DNA from: Acholeplasma laidlawii
GTDB lineage: Bacteria; Bacillota_I; Bacilli_A; Acholeplasmatales; Acholeplasmataceae
DNA: 61,091 nt
NCBI RefSeq assembly: GCF_015709225.1
Contig: NZ_JADNRS010000030.1
Location: 1-61,091 of the forward strand
Direction: 5' to 3'
The notes under the pieces are model-generated. The model was not told where the DNA came from. It searched no databases and saw nothing but the letters and a program-made list of their open reading frames with translations. Position numbers and translations under genes: made by a program. Positions 24,916 to 33,770 of this stretch are shown piece by piece (the stretch's first letter is position 1; each line of letters starts with the position of its first letter).

Positions 24916-26154
24916 ATGAAAAGAAGAGTCGTTATTACAGGGATGGGTACAATTAACCCTGTTGGTAATAGTGTCGATGAATCATTTGATGCCATTATTA
25001 GTGGTAAGAATGGATTAGGTCCTATTACTTACTTTGATACTGAAAAGGTAAAAATAAGTATTGCAGGTGAATTAAAAAATATTAATTTTGAAGATTACCT
25101 TGATAAAAAAGAAATCAAACGTAGTGATAAAGTCATGATTTTAGGTACGATTGCAGCTATGCAAGCATACCAAGATAGCGGACTAAAAGACACTGATTAT
25201 GATCCTTATAGATTTGGTACGTTTGTAACTTCTGGTATTGGTGGACTAGATACAATGGAAAAAGATATTTCTGTAAAAGCACTTCGTGGTGCTGATAGAA
25301 TTTCACCCTTTTTCATACCAAATTCTATTGTAAATATGGTAGGTGGTATGATATCTATTAAATTTCAAGTTAAAGGCCCAAATATACCGATTGTTACAGC
25401 ATGTTCAGCTGCAACAAATGCAATAGGTGAAGCATTCAGAAATATCCGTGATGGATATTTAGATTTAGCTTTCGCAGGTGGTTCAGAGGCAAGTATTAAT
25501 GAAACTGGTATTGGTGGTTTTGCTGCATTAAAAGCATTATCAACTGAAACAGATCCTAATAAAGCAAGTCGTCCGTTTGATAAAGAAAGAAGTGGCTTTG
25601 TGATGGGAGAAGGCTCTGGGGTTCTTATTTTAGAATCTTTAGAAAGTGCCCAAAAACGTGGTGCTAAAATCTATGCTGAAATCGTTGGTTATGGTTCAAC
25701 ATCAGATGCATTCCATATGACTGCACCAGATAATGCTGCTGATGGATTAACTAAGGCTATTGAGTTAACACTTGAAGATGCTAAAGTATCACCAACTGAC
25801 GTTGGATATATCAATGCACACGGTACATCCACATTACTGAATGATAAAATTGAAACACTAGGTATTAAACGTGCTTTTAAAGAACATGCATACGATTTAA
25901 ATGTATCTTCTACAAAAGGTGCAACAGGACATATGTTAGGTGCAACCGGTGCAGTAGAAAGTATCTTTTGTATCAAAGCACTACAAACAGGTTTAATTCC
26001 ACCAACAATCAACTACAGTAATGTAGATCCCGAATGTGACTTAAACTATACTGTAAACAAAGCCGTAAAACGTGATATCAATTATGCTATGAATATCAAC
26101 GTAGGATTTGGTGGCCAAAATGCAGTTGTATTATATAAGAAATATGGAGAATAA
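24916..26154 (+). CDS. fabF: beta-ketoacyl-ACP synthase II
   Basis: A 412-residue condensing enzyme for elongation. The triad is C163 (TACSAATN), H302 (NAHGTST) and H339 (TGHMLGA), at the standard FabF positions when ATG 24916 is used. That start has a GTGGGTG ribosome-site-like element 5 bp upstream; GTG 24904 would add four residues. It follows fabG by 14 bases. Confidence 0.96.
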   Translation: MKRRVVITGMGTINPVGNSVDESFDAIISGKNGLGPITYFDTEKVKISIAGELKNINFEDYLDKKEIKRSDKVMILGTIAAMQAYQDSGLKDTDYDPYRFGTFVTSGIGGLDTMEKDISVKALRGADRISPFFIPNSIVNMVGGMISIKFQVKGPNIPIVTACSAATNAIGEAFRNIRDGYLDLAFAGGSEASINETGIGGFAALKALSTETDPNKASRPFDKERSGFVMGEGSGVLILESLESAQKRGAKIYAEIVGYGSTSDAFHMTAPDNAADGLTKAIELTLEDAKVSPTDVGYINAHGTSTLLNDKIETLGIKRAFKEHAYDLNVSSTKGATGHMLGATGAVESIFCIKALQTGLIPPTINYSNVDPECDLNYTVNKAVKRDINYAMNINVGFGGQNAVVLYKKYGE

Positions 26155-26156
26155 AT

Positions 26157-26585
26157 ATGGCATTATTAAATAGAGAACAAATTCAAGAAATATTACCACA
26201 TAGAGATCCTTTTTTAATGGTTGATGAAGTTTTAGAACTTGTTGAAAAAGAAAAATGTGTAGGTATTAAATATGTAAAGGCAGAAGAATATTACTTTAAA
26301 GGACATTTTCCTCAGTATCCTGTAATGCCAGGTGTATTAATACTAGAAACAATGGCTCAAGTTGGTGCGATTGCTTTACTAAGTATTCCAGAGTTCAAAG
26401 GTAAAATCGGCTTTTTTACAGGAGCTAACAACGTTAAATGGCGTAAACAAGTACGTCCAGGAGATACTTTAAAAGTTGAAACAGTATTAACCCGTATTCG
26501 TGGTGCTTTTGGTGTGGGTAGCGCTAAAGCATGGGTAGAAGGCGAATTAGTATGTGAAGCTGATATTAGTTTTGCTATTGGCTGA
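26157..26585 (+). CDS. fabZ: 3-hydroxyacyl-ACP dehydratase
   Basis: A 142-residue hot-dog-fold dehydratase that makes trans-2-enoyl-ACP. The catalytic residues are H50 (FKGHFPQYPVMPGV) and E64 (LILETMAQ). Ribosome site GGAGAA. The stop codon is TGA, one of several that confirm the standard code. No enoyl-ACP reductase follows. Confidence 0.96.
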   Translation: MALLNREQIQEILPHRDPFLMVDEVLELVEKEKCVGIKYVKAEEYYFKGHFPQYPVMPGVLILETMAQVGAIALLSIPEFKGKIGFFTGANNVKWRKQVRPGDTLKVETVLTRIRGAFGVGSAKAWVEGELVCEADISFAIG

Positions 26586-26587
26586 TC

Positions 26588-27103
26588 ATGGTTAAAGTAA
26601 AATTAATAGAGTTTAAAAAAATACCCTCTACCAGTGACTATCTAAAACAAAATTATGAAAAACTGGACTCTTTTACCTTTGTAAGAACAGACTATCAAAC
26701 TAAAGGTAGAGGTCAATTCGAACGTCAATGGATGAGTGCGAATGGACGTAATTTATTACTTTCGTTTATGATTAAAGATGTACCGATGAATCAATTGATT
26801 ACAATCAAAGAGTGGGTGAAAAGTAGTATCTTTTCAACACTAGGTTCTCTAGGTTTAGATGTATATTTTAAAGAACCGAATGATGTTTATTGTCATCAAA
26901 AAAAGTTATGCGGTATATTAATGGAAACAAAAGGATCAGGCGATAAATTTGATTATGTCATCGTGGGTATTGGTTTAAATGTGAATCAATTTATATTTCA
27001 CAAGTTTAAAGCAACTTCCATATTTTTAGAAACAAAGAAAACTCAAAATGTAAGAAAGATTATGTCTAAACTAATGACTAATCTTCTAGAAAGTTATTTT
27101 TAG
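26588..27103 (+). CDS. birA: short biotin protein ligase (catalytic domain only)
   Basis: A 171-residue ligase that should attach biotin to AccB K115. Catalytic-domain motifs are STSDYLKQ, GRGQFERQW (biotinyl-AMP loop), the KEPND version of KWPND, KLCGILMET and VGIGLNVN. It lacks both the N-terminal DNA-binding domain of regulatory BirA and the small C-terminal domain, so it cannot repress. The start directly follows fabZ by 2 bases. Confidence 0.9.
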   Translation: MVKVKLIEFKKIPSTSDYLKQNYEKLDSFTFVRTDYQTKGRGQFERQWMSANGRNLLLSFMIKDVPMNQLITIKEWVKSSIFSTLGSLGLDVYFKEPNDVYCHQKKLCGILMETKGSGDKFDYVIVGIGLNVNQFIFHKFKATSIFLETKKTQNVRKIMSKLMTNLLESYF

Positions 27104-27110
27104 GTGTAAT

Positions 27111-27641
27111 ATGACAATTAAAAGAATTATTATCATATCGATGTTTGCAGCTTTGATTGCTGTTTCTACATTTATGAATGTACCTGTACCACCTGTAAGT
27201 TTTACCCTACAAACGTTAATGATTGTGCTTACGGGATTATTATTAACACCTCTAGATGCATTTTTAGCAGTGTTAGTCTATTTAACTGCTGGTGCATTTG
27301 GTATGCCTATTTTTACAACTGGTGGTGGATTTCAAAGTTTTGTAGCACCAACAGGGGGATTTTTACTATCATTTTTAGTTGTAGCACCTGGTATATCCTT
27401 ATTTAAATCTAAAAGTAAAAATATCTTACAAGATGGAATTGTCTTAATGATATTTGGCTTCCTGGTTGTCTATTTATTTGGTATAGCAATCTTTATGTAT
27501 GCAACAAGTTTGGATTTTATATATACCATTGGCGTATTTATACCATATTATATTTGGGATATAGCAAAACTTATATTTGCCTATGTAGTCTATTACTACA
27601 TGCCGCAAGCAATCATAGATAAACATTTAAAAGGGATTTAA
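27111..27641 (+). CDS. bioY: biotin transporter substrate-binding subunit BioY
   Basis: A 176-residue membrane protein, S component of an energy-coupling-factor importer for biotin. Features of the family are NVPVPPVSFTLQTLM, GAFGMPIF and the glycine-rich FTTGGGFQSFVAPTGG, with about six helices. Energising EcfA/EcfT subunits are not in the window. Its place after the biotin ligase shows that biotin supply is co-expressed with the carboxylase. Confidence 0.95.
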   Translation: MTIKRIIIISMFAALIAVSTFMNVPVPPVSFTLQTLMIVLTGLLLTPLDAFLAVLVYLTAGAFGMPIFTTGGGFQSFVAPTGGFLLSFLVVAPGISLFKSKSKNILQDGIVLMIFGFLVVYLFGIAIFMYATSLDFIYTIGVFIPYYIWDIAKLIFAYVVYYYMPQAIIDKHLKGI

Positions 27642-27657
27642 AATCCCTTTTTATTAT
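27630..27657 (+). terminator. terminator of the acc-fab-bio operon
   Basis: AAAGGGATTT (27630-27639) pairs with AAATCCCTTT (27641-27650), then T-rich. The stem includes the bioY stop codon. Confidence 0.8.
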
Positions 27658-27728
27658 ATAAACCTTAAGCTAAATTACCACAATTTAACAAATGAAGCAT
27701 TGCTTCTATAGAATTAATAAAAGTTTGC

Positions 27729-27734
27729 TATAAT
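27729..27734 (+). promoter_or_regulatory. extended -10 promoter
   Basis: TATAAT at 27729-27734 preceded by TGC, 30 bp before the reductase start. Confidence 0.55.
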
Positions 27735-27763
27735 CTATGAAGATAACAAGGAGAGATGCATTT

Positions 27764-28732
27764 ATGTTAGAAGTATTAATTATTGGTGCAGGTCCAACCG
27801 GATTATATGCAGCATTTTTAGCAGGTCTTAGAAATTTAAAGGCTGCTGTCATAGAATCAAGTGCTGAACCAGGTGGACAATTAACTGCAGTATATAAAGA
27901 TAAGTATATTTATGATATACCTGGTTTTCCAAAGATAACCGCTAAAGACTATATTGATGGACAAGTTCTACAATATGAAAGATTTAAATCAGATTTACCA
28001 ATTTATTATAATGAAGAAGCTATCGATATTAAAAAACATGACGATCACTTTATTGTGACTACAACAACTAAAACCATTGAAACTAAGTTTGTTTTAATTG
28101 CCCATGGTGGTGGTGGATTTGTACCTCAAAAGTTAAAGATTGAGGAACATTACGACAATATCTTATACTTCATTAAAGACTTAAACCAATTTAAAGATAA
28201 AAAAATTGTTGTTTTAGGTGGAGGGGATTCTGCACTTGACTGGGCAATCGATTTATCTGAATACTCAAAAGATGTTACATTAGTTCATAGAAGAGATGAA
28301 TTCAGAGCACTTCAATCTAGTGTTGATCATTTTAGAGAAAAAGGGACAATTCTTACACCTTATATTGTAGATACAGTAGAAGGCAATGAAAAGTTAGCTC
28401 AAACTTTAGTACTTAAACATGCTAAAACACATGAAAAATTAAATTTAGATGCAGACTATATCGTTGTAAACTATGGATTTGTACTCACAAAATCTAGACT
28501 AGATGAGTGGGGTATTGAAGGTGAAAAAGGTCTAATTAAAGTAGACTACACCATGAAAACAAGTCTTGATGGTATTTATGCAGCGGGTAATGGTATTGAT
28601 TATCCAGGTAAAGTGAAACTAATTTCTACAGGTCAAGGTGAGGCTGCAACAGCTATTCAATCCATCACAACACTGCTTTATCCAGAAAAAACACGTAAAT
28701 TTGAACACTCAACTGCACTCATTAAAGAATAA
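27764..28732 (+). CDS. ferredoxin/flavodoxin-NADP reductase (thioredoxin-reductase-like)
   Basis: A 322-residue FAD protein. The N-terminal FAD loop GAGPTGLYAAF, the NADPH loop GGGDSALDWA and the C-terminal GIYAAGNG are typical of the TrxR-like FNR family (Bacillus YumC). The redox CxxC of true thioredoxin reductase is missing at its usual place, which favours FNR. The start at 27764 follows AAGGAGAG; the longer frame adds nine residues ahead of it. It lies between its own promoter and terminator and may supply electrons to ferredoxin- or flavodoxin-dependent reactions. Confidence 0.88.
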   Translation: MLEVLIIGAGPTGLYAAFLAGLRNLKAAVIESSAEPGGQLTAVYKDKYIYDIPGFPKITAKDYIDGQVLQYERFKSDLPIYYNEEAIDIKKHDDHFIVTTTTKTIETKFVLIAHGGGGFVPQKLKIEEHYDNILYFIKDLNQFKDKKIVVLGGGDSALDWAIDLSEYSKDVTLVHRRDEFRALQSSVDHFREKGTILTPYIVDTVEGNEKLAQTLVLKHAKTHEKLNLDADYIVVNYGFVLTKSRLDEWGIEGEKGLIKVDYTMKTSLDGIYAAGNGIDYPGKVKLISTGQGEAATAIQSITTLLYPEKTRKFEHSTALIKE

Positions 28733-28740
28733 TTAACTAG

Positions 28741-28770
28741 AATACAGCCTAACAAGGCTGTATTTTTTAT
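28741..28770 (+). terminator. intrinsic terminator
   Basis: AATACAGCCT and AGGCTGTATT form a perfect 10-bp stem with an AACA loop, followed by TTTTTAT. Confidence 0.85.
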
Positions 28771-28793
28771 TATTTACGAATAGTGAAGTATAA

Positions 28794-28848
28794 GTATTGT
28801 GTTTAACACAGTACTTATGATATTATAGTAGTGTGTTAAACACAATAC
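28794..28848 (+). promoter_or_regulatory. padR promoter with two inverted operator copies
   Basis: TTGTGT (28798-28803), 17 bp and TATTAT (28821-28826) form a promoter. Two 21-bp elements, 28794-28814 and 28828-28848, share the near-palindrome TGTGTTTAACACA and are inverted copies of each other with one mismatch. One covers the -35 and the other the transcription start. This is a symmetric operator for the PadR regulator encoded immediately downstream. Confidence 0.7.
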
Positions 28849-28866
28849 GTAAGAAAGGGTGATAAG

Positions 28867-29187
28867 TTGAACACACAATTTAAAAAAGGGATACTTGATT
28901 TATGTATCCTAAAAGCTGTGAAAGACCAAGAGATGTATGGCTTTGAAATTATAGATAAACTGTCTAATTTACTAGATATAAATGAAAATACAATCTATCC
29001 TATACTGAGAAGACTTACAGATCAAAGATTATTTGAAACATATTCCAAAGATAGTCCATTAGGTGCTCAAAGAAAATATTATAAAATAACTAAAGAAGGG
29101 GAGCAAAAATTATATAGCTATATGGAAGATTGGGATGCATTTATTAAAAATGTAAATTATATTTTAAAGGATGAGAAAGATGAATAA
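28867..29187 (+). CDS. PadR-family transcriptional regulator
   Basis: A 106-residue winged helix of PadR subfamily 2 (no C-terminal extension). The pattern KGILDLCILKAVKDQEMYGFEI, TIYPILRRL and GAQRKYYKITKEG is diagnostic. It starts at TTG, placed 7 bp after AAAGGGTGA; there is no ATG nearby. It overlaps the next gene by 8 bases, the usual PadR-HAAS-domain pair, which commonly responds to envelope stress or drugs. Confidence 0.9.
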   Translation: MNTQFKKGILDLCILKAVKDQEMYGFEIIDKLSNLLDINENTIYPILRRLTDQRLFETYSKDSPLGAQRKYYKITKEGEQKLYSYMEDWDAFIKNVNYILKDEKDE

Positions 29188-30328
29188 AAGAGATTATTTA
29201 AATAAAATAAGAGAATATTTTAGTGAAAAAGAAGTAACTAGAGAAGATATTAATACTGTGGTTGAAGATTATGCAGAACTATATGATGAAGCACTTGAGT
29301 TAGGTTTAACAGATGAGCAGGTCGCTCATAAGTTGGGAAACCCAAGAGATATTTATGATAGTATTAAAGATACTCTACATTATGTAAAATCTAAAGATAA
29401 TAGAATTGTTGCAGTTATGCCATTTATATCTACAATCCTGTTTTTCTTGGTAGGCTTCTTATTAAATGGTTGGGCATATGCTTGGATATTTTACCTGCTT
29501 ATACCTATAGCTGCAATTAGCATAAACACAAAAAGTAAAGAGAAAATCGTTGCTTTAAGTCCGTTTATTGCAACAATTACTTTTTTCACGTTAGGATTTG
29601 TTTTCGGATTATGGCATCCGGGTTGGTTGATATTCCTAATTGTCCCAGTATCTGCAATAGTACTTAATGCTAGGGGTAAAGAAAAAATAATAGGACTATC
29701 ACCTTTTGCGTTCTTAATTATCTATATTTTAGTAAGTACATATGTTATTGAAGATTTTTATCAATATGGTTGGTCAATATTTGCACTTATTCCTGTAATT
29801 GCAATCTTAACTCAACCCATAAAATTGAAAGATATCTTCATGATCTCAACAATATTACTAGCTATGGCAGCACATATCACCATTTACTTTACGATTGAAA
29901 ATGCAGGATATGTATGGATGGTGTATCTAGTACCTACAGTTGTAGGAATCTTACTGGGTTATATTCAAGTAATATCCGGTGATAAAGTAAATGTTAAAGA
30001 GAAAATATGGGTAATTTTAGCAATGCTACTTGTTGTTATTACATATCTTTTGGTAAGTTTTTTGATCCCTAATATATGGACTTGGAGTTGGATTATCTTA
30101 TTACTCATTCCAATGATTGGTATCTATGATGGTACTAAATTCGAGCATCCTGTAGCATACATGCCATTTATTGCAGTTACTATATTTATGCTTCTTGGCT
30201 CACTTGGCAATTACTGGCAATATGCTTGGTTAGTGTTCTTAATTATTCCAATAACTGCAATTTTAACGGAGTCAGGTGACAAAACTAACGAAGTAAAAGA
30301 AGATACTGACGAAACAAGTGATTGCTAA
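29180..30328 (+). CDS. HAAS-domain (DUF1700-like) membrane protein with 2-helix repeats
   Basis: A 382-residue protein. Residues 1-75 form the helical HAAS/DUF1700-type domain (YLNKIREYF ... LGNPRDIYDSI) that usually accompanies PadR. Then a repeated two-helix unit of about 47 residues follows, with P-F-I-x-T-I at 81 and 128, a weaker copy at 175, and a clear one near 338, each ending in W-x-x-x-W-x-x-x-L-x-x-P-x-x-A-I. About ten helices in total. ATG 29180 is favoured because AAAGG is 9 bp upstream. It probably senses the membrane state and controls, or is controlled by, the PadR partner. Function is inferred. Confidence 0.75.
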   Translation: MNKRDYLNKIREYFSEKEVTREDINTVVEDYAELYDEALELGLTDEQVAHKLGNPRDIYDSIKDTLHYVKSKDNRIVAVMPFISTILFFLVGFLLNGWAYAWIFYLLIPIAAISINTKSKEKIVALSPFIATITFFTLGFVFGLWHPGWLIFLIVPVSAIVLNARGKEKIIGLSPFAFLIIYILVSTYVIEDFYQYGWSIFALIPVIAILTQPIKLKDIFMISTILLAMAAHITIYFTIENAGYVWMVYLVPTVVGILLGYIQVISGDKVNVKEKIWVILAMLLVVITYLLVSFLIPNIWTWSWIILLLIPMIGIYDGTKFEHPVAYMPFIAVTIFMLLGSLGNYWQYAWLVFLIIPITAILTESGDKTNEVKEDTDETSDC

Positions 30329-30346
30329 CACATTTAAGCGTATCTT

Positions 30347-30375
30347 ATGAAATAAGTTATTTCATGGCGTATAAT
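30347..30375 (+). promoter_or_regulatory. promoter region with a 9-1-9 palindrome
   Basis: ATGAAATAAGTTATTTCAT (30347-30365) is a perfect palindrome directly before TATAAT (30370-30375). It could be an operator covering the -35 area of the small downstream gene, or a weak terminator of the membrane protein gene; the lack of a T run favours an operator. Confidence 0.45.
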
Positions 30376-30400
30376 CAAACTATAGAAAGGGATGATCAAT

Positions 30401-30589
30401 ATGACAGTAAAAGAATTTTTAGATAAAGAAAAGCCAAATAAGTATATTATTACTGACCGTATGCGTACGCCTTTTAAAGAAGAACAACTTAAATGGTTAG
30501 ATTTATCCGATATTGAAGTAAGAACTACAGATGTTCTGGCTGATGGTACAGTGAGAATACATTCTGATTACATGCCAGATGCCTGTTAA
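30401..30589 (+). CDS. small conserved-looking protein of unknown function
   Basis: A 62-residue soluble protein (starts MTVKEFLDKEKPNKYIIT), not recognised. The composition is ordinary, with one Cys at the very C-terminus. ATG 30401 is chosen for AAAGGGA nine bases upstream; an ATG at 30392 is too close to that site. It has its own -10 box and terminator, which supports a real gene. Confidence 0.6.
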   Translation: MTVKEFLDKEKPNKYIITDRMRTPFKEEQLKWLDLSDIEVRTTDVLADGTVRIHSDYMPDAC

Positions 30590-30620
30590 CATTTAGCAAT
30601 TTACTTATACACAAAATATG

Positions 30621-30655
30621 AACCTCAATAGAAATATGCTATTGAGGTTTTATCT
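30621..30655 (+). terminator. intrinsic terminator
   Basis: AACCTCAATAG and CTATTGAGGTT (30621-30631, 30639-30649) form a perfect stem followed by TTTATCTTTATT. Confidence 0.8.
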
Positions 30656-30746
30656 TTATTTATATAGCTATAAACACTTAAATTGTTAAGACATTAATTA
30701 ATAATTAACGACAAAATATTAAAAATCATTTAATGAATCTTAATTG

Positions 30747-30774
30747 TTGACATCTAAGAAAAAATATATATAAT
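30747..30774 (+). promoter_or_regulatory. promoter of potABCD
   Basis: Consensus TTGACA (30747-30752), 16-bp spacer, TATAAT (30769-30774). A leader of about 110 bases follows, with a hairpin ACTATAT/ATATAGT near 30801-30820. I see no recognised riboswitch in it. Confidence 0.75.
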
Positions 30775-30889
30775 ATATGCGATTAGTTTATTGTAATTTA
30801 ACTATATGTTTATATATAGTAAACAAATAGAGTTAATATGAAGACGATATTTTACAATGAGTAAACATATGTGAAGGAAGGTACAAATC

Positions 30890-32122
30890 ATGGCTTTTAT
30901 TGAATTAAAAGATGTAACTAAAGAGTTTAATAATCAAGTAGTATTAAGGGGTATTGACCTAGAAATCAAAAGTAATGAGTTTGTCACCTTACTTGGACCA
31001 TCTGGATGTGGGAAAACTACGACATTAAGAATTATTGGTGGTTTTATTGAACCGACAGGTGGTGAAGTCTTATTTGATGGTGTAGATATTTTAAAATTAC
31101 CAGCTTATAAAAGACCAACAAATACAGTATTCCAAAGATATTCTTTATTTCCTCATTTAAATGTTTTTGAAAACGTGGCATTTGGTTTACGTGTTAAAGA
31201 CCAAAACCGTGAAGCAAAAAAAGAAATTACTACTTTAAAAGAAATCTATAAAAAACAAATTGATGAACTACAATATAAGGTAGATCATGACAGAACAAGT
31301 AGTCTTGAATTAAAAAACCAAGTTAAATTAGAAAAGAAAGCATTAAAAGAAAAGCTTGATCAAGATATTAAAGACCTACAAGCTACCTTTATTTCTAAAA
31401 AGAAATATGAATTTATCATTGAAGAAAAAGTGTCTAAATATTTAAAAATGGTAGGTCTTGATGGTTATGAAAACCGTTCTATTTCTAAATTAAGTGGTGG
31501 TCAGATGCAACGTGTTGCAATCGCACGAGCACTTATTAATGAACCTAAGGTGTTACTATTAGATGAGCCACTTGCTGCACTTGACTTAAAACTACGTCAA
31601 GAAATGCAATATGAATTAAAAGAAATTCAAAGAAGTGCTGGTATTACATTTATTTTCGTAACGCACGATCAAGAAGAAGCATTAACGATGAGTGATAAGA
31701 TTGTAGTTATGAATAAGGGTGAAATTCAACAAGTAGGTACACCAGTTGATATTTATAATGAACCGATAAACCGATTTGTTGCAAACTTTATTGGTGAATC
31801 TAATATCGTATCAGGCATAATGAAACAAGATTATCTAGTACATTTTGATGGTTTCGATTTTGAATGTGTCGACAAAGGATTTGAAACCAATCAAGAAGTA
31901 GACATTGTTCTACGTCCTGAAGATTTAGATATTGTAGAGTTAGGTACCGGAAAAATTAGTGGTATAGTTGATAGTGTTGTTTTTAAAGGTGTACACTTCG
32001 AAATTGATGTGAAAACAGAACATAGAATTTATACAGTACATACAACAGATTTTAAAGCAGAAGGGATGAAAGTTGATCTAGACTGGTTCCCAGAAGATAT
32101 CCATGTTATGGAGGTCTGGTAA
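30890..32122 (+). CDS. potA: spermidine/putrescine ABC importer ATPase
   Basis: A 410-residue ATPase energising polyamine uptake. Walker [11 protein letters not shown]-loop Q82, signature LSGGQ (201-205), Walker [12 protein letters not shown] and a C-terminal TOBE domain are present. Between Q-loop and signature there are about 119 residues instead of the usual ~55. The extra segment (about 104-175, [18 protein letters not shown] onwards) is Lys/Glu/Leu rich and looks like a coiled-coil hairpin. It overlaps potB by one base. Ribosome site GAAGGAAGG. Confidence 0.93.
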   Translation: MAFIELKDVTKEFNNQVVLRGIDLEIKSNEFVTLLGPSGCGKTTTLRIIGGFIEPTGGEVLFDGVDILKLPAYKRPTNTVFQRYSLFPHLNVFENVAFGLRVKDQNREAKKEITTLKEIYKKQIDELQYKVDHDRTSSLELKNQVKLEKKALKEKLDQDIKDLQATFISKKKYEFIIEEKVSKYLKMVGLDGYENRSISKLSGGQMQRVAIARALINEPKVLLLDEPLAALDLKLRQEMQYELKEIQRSAGITFIFVTHDQEEALTMSDKIVVMNKGEIQQVGTPVDIYNEPINRFVANFIGESNIVSGIMKQDYLVHFDGFDFECVDKGFETNQEVDIVLRPEDLDIVELGTGKISGIVDSVVFKGVHFEIDVKTEHRIYTVHTTDFKAEGMKVDLDWFPEDIHVMEVW

Positions 32123-32991
32123 TGATTAATTTCCCTAAGAAGCAACAAAAACATCTGCATAAAACACAAAAATTGAATTTTGAATTCTATTTAGGTGTTC
32201 CATATTATCTTATGATGATTTTACTGGTCATTATCCCAATTGGATTAATGTTACTTTATGCATTTACAACAGATTCAAACAGCTTAATTTCTATTAAGTT
32301 TACTATTGATAATTTTATTCAATTTTTTAAAGAGCCAACATTTATTTCAAGTATGTTAGAAAGTGTCTATTTATCCTTTTTCTCAGCTGTTATTTGTTTG
32401 GTGATTTGTTACCCATTAGCATTCATCTTAAGTAGAAGAAAGCTCATGACACAAAAGATATTAGTATCTCTTATTACATCTAATATGTTTATTAACTCTT
32501 TATTATTAGCATATGCTGTACGCTCTATATTTGAAATGATTGGAACAACATTCTTTGGTGAAGCAAGATACTTACTAGGTACAGATTTAGCAATTATTAC
32601 TGGTATGGTGTACTTATATTTACCCTTTATGTTATTACCAATTTATACACATATGTCTAAAATGGATAAAAACCTATTTGAATCTGCTGAAGATCTAGGT
32701 GCTAATAAACTTCAAACCATTTTAAGAGTCGTCATTCCAATGTCTTTATCAAGCGTTTTAACTGGATTTATGATGGTATTCTTACCAGCATCTACAACAC
32801 TAGTTATTACAAGATACTTAGGTAATGGTCAAAGAAAAATGATTGGTGACCTAATTGATTTAGCATTTAAAAATGGTAAATTTGGATATGGTGCAGCGAT
32901 TGCATTAGTGCTTGCACTCATCTTACTGATATTTATCTTCTTAATTAAGAGGGTAGATAAATATGAGGAGGTATTAGCTAATGAAGACTAA
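32122..32991 (+). CDS. potB: spermidine/putrescine ABC permease PotB
   Basis: A 289-residue permease with about six helices. The cytoplasmic coupling motif ESAEDLGANKLQTILRVVIPMS (EAA loop) contacts PotA. The start overlaps the potA stop (TAATG), and the end overlaps potC by 11 bases. Confidence 0.93.
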   Translation: MINFPKKQQKHLHKTQKLNFEFYLGVPYYLMMILLVIIPIGLMLLYAFTTDSNSLISIKFTIDNFIQFFKEPTFISSMLESVYLSFFSAVICLVICYPLAFILSRRKLMTQKILVSLITSNMFINSLLLAYAVRSIFEMIGTTFFGEARYLLGTDLAIITGMVYLYLPFMLLPIYTHMSKMDKNLFESAEDLGANKLQTILRVVIPMSLSSVLTGFMMVFLPASTTLVITRYLGNGQRKMIGDLIDLAFKNGKFGYGAAIALVLALILLIFIFLIKRVDKYEEVLANED

Positions 32992-33766
32992 AGGTAAAAT
33001 CTTTGCAGATATTTATATCTTTATCGTATTACTTACAGTTTTAATACCGTTAATCTCAATGATTATATTCTCATTTAATCAATCGAATTCACTGATTGTA
33101 TTTACAGGTTTCACATTTAATTGGTATGTTGATTTATTTACATCGAGATCTCTTAGAGAACCTATCTTAAATACATTATTAGTTGCAGGTATATCTACCA
33201 TGGCAGCAGTCATTTTAGGTACTTTAGGTGCGATGGCCTTATCTAAACAAAATCGTCTATTTAGAGAAGTTGCATTATCTGTAAATAATATACCCATCCT
33301 TTCACCAGATATCTTAACTGCGGTTGCATTCTTTGTATTCTTAATTGCTTTTGGGATTGAACGAGGGCTTATGACTATGATTCTAGCCCATATATCTTTT
33401 TCAACACCTTACGCCCTTTTAGCAATTTATCCAAAAGTGCGTAGCTTAGATCCAAACCTTTTAGATGCTGCTTATGACTTAGGTGCAACACCGGGTAAAG
33501 CTTTATGGAAAGTGGTACTACCACAATTAAGAGGTTCTATTGTAGCAGGTGCTGCAATCGCATTTACAATGAGTTTTGACGATTATATTATTTCTAAGTT
33601 TGCTAGTGGAGAGTTAGTAAATAATATTTCAACCTATATGTATTCACAGTCACACGGTATTCGTCCAAACATTAACGCATTATCCACCATCATTATCTTT
33701 ATTATTGGCATCAAAGTCATTCTAGACTATGTCAATTTGAGAAATAAAAAACACGAGGAAGAGTAA
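32981..33766 (+). CDS. potC: spermidine/putrescine ABC permease PotC
   Basis: A 261-residue second permease with about six helices and the EAA loop DAAYDLGATPGKALWKVVLP. It has a GAGG ribosome site inside potB. It lies in the fixed order potABCD, 4 bases before potD. Confidence 0.93.
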   Translation: MKTKGKIFADIYIFIVLLTVLIPLISMIIFSFNQSNSLIVFTGFTFNWYVDLFTSRSLREPILNTLLVAGISTMAAVILGTLGAMALSKQNRLFREVALSVNNIPILSPDILTAVAFFVFLIAFGIERGLMTMILAHISFSTPYALLAIYPKVRSLDPNLLDAAYDLGATPGKALWKVVLPQLRGSIVAGAAIAFTMSFDDYIISKFASGELVNNISTYMYSQSHGIRPNINALSTIIIFIIGIKVILDYVNLRNKKHEEE

Positions 33767-33770
33767 AAAA

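Noticed and set aside
25689-26012. 107-codon minus-strand frame inside fabF
   Set aside because: Antisense shadow of fabF with its catalytic motifs on the other strand.
30775-30889. Riboswitch in the potA leader
   Set aside because: Only A/T-rich small hairpins are visible; no known aptamer core was recognised.
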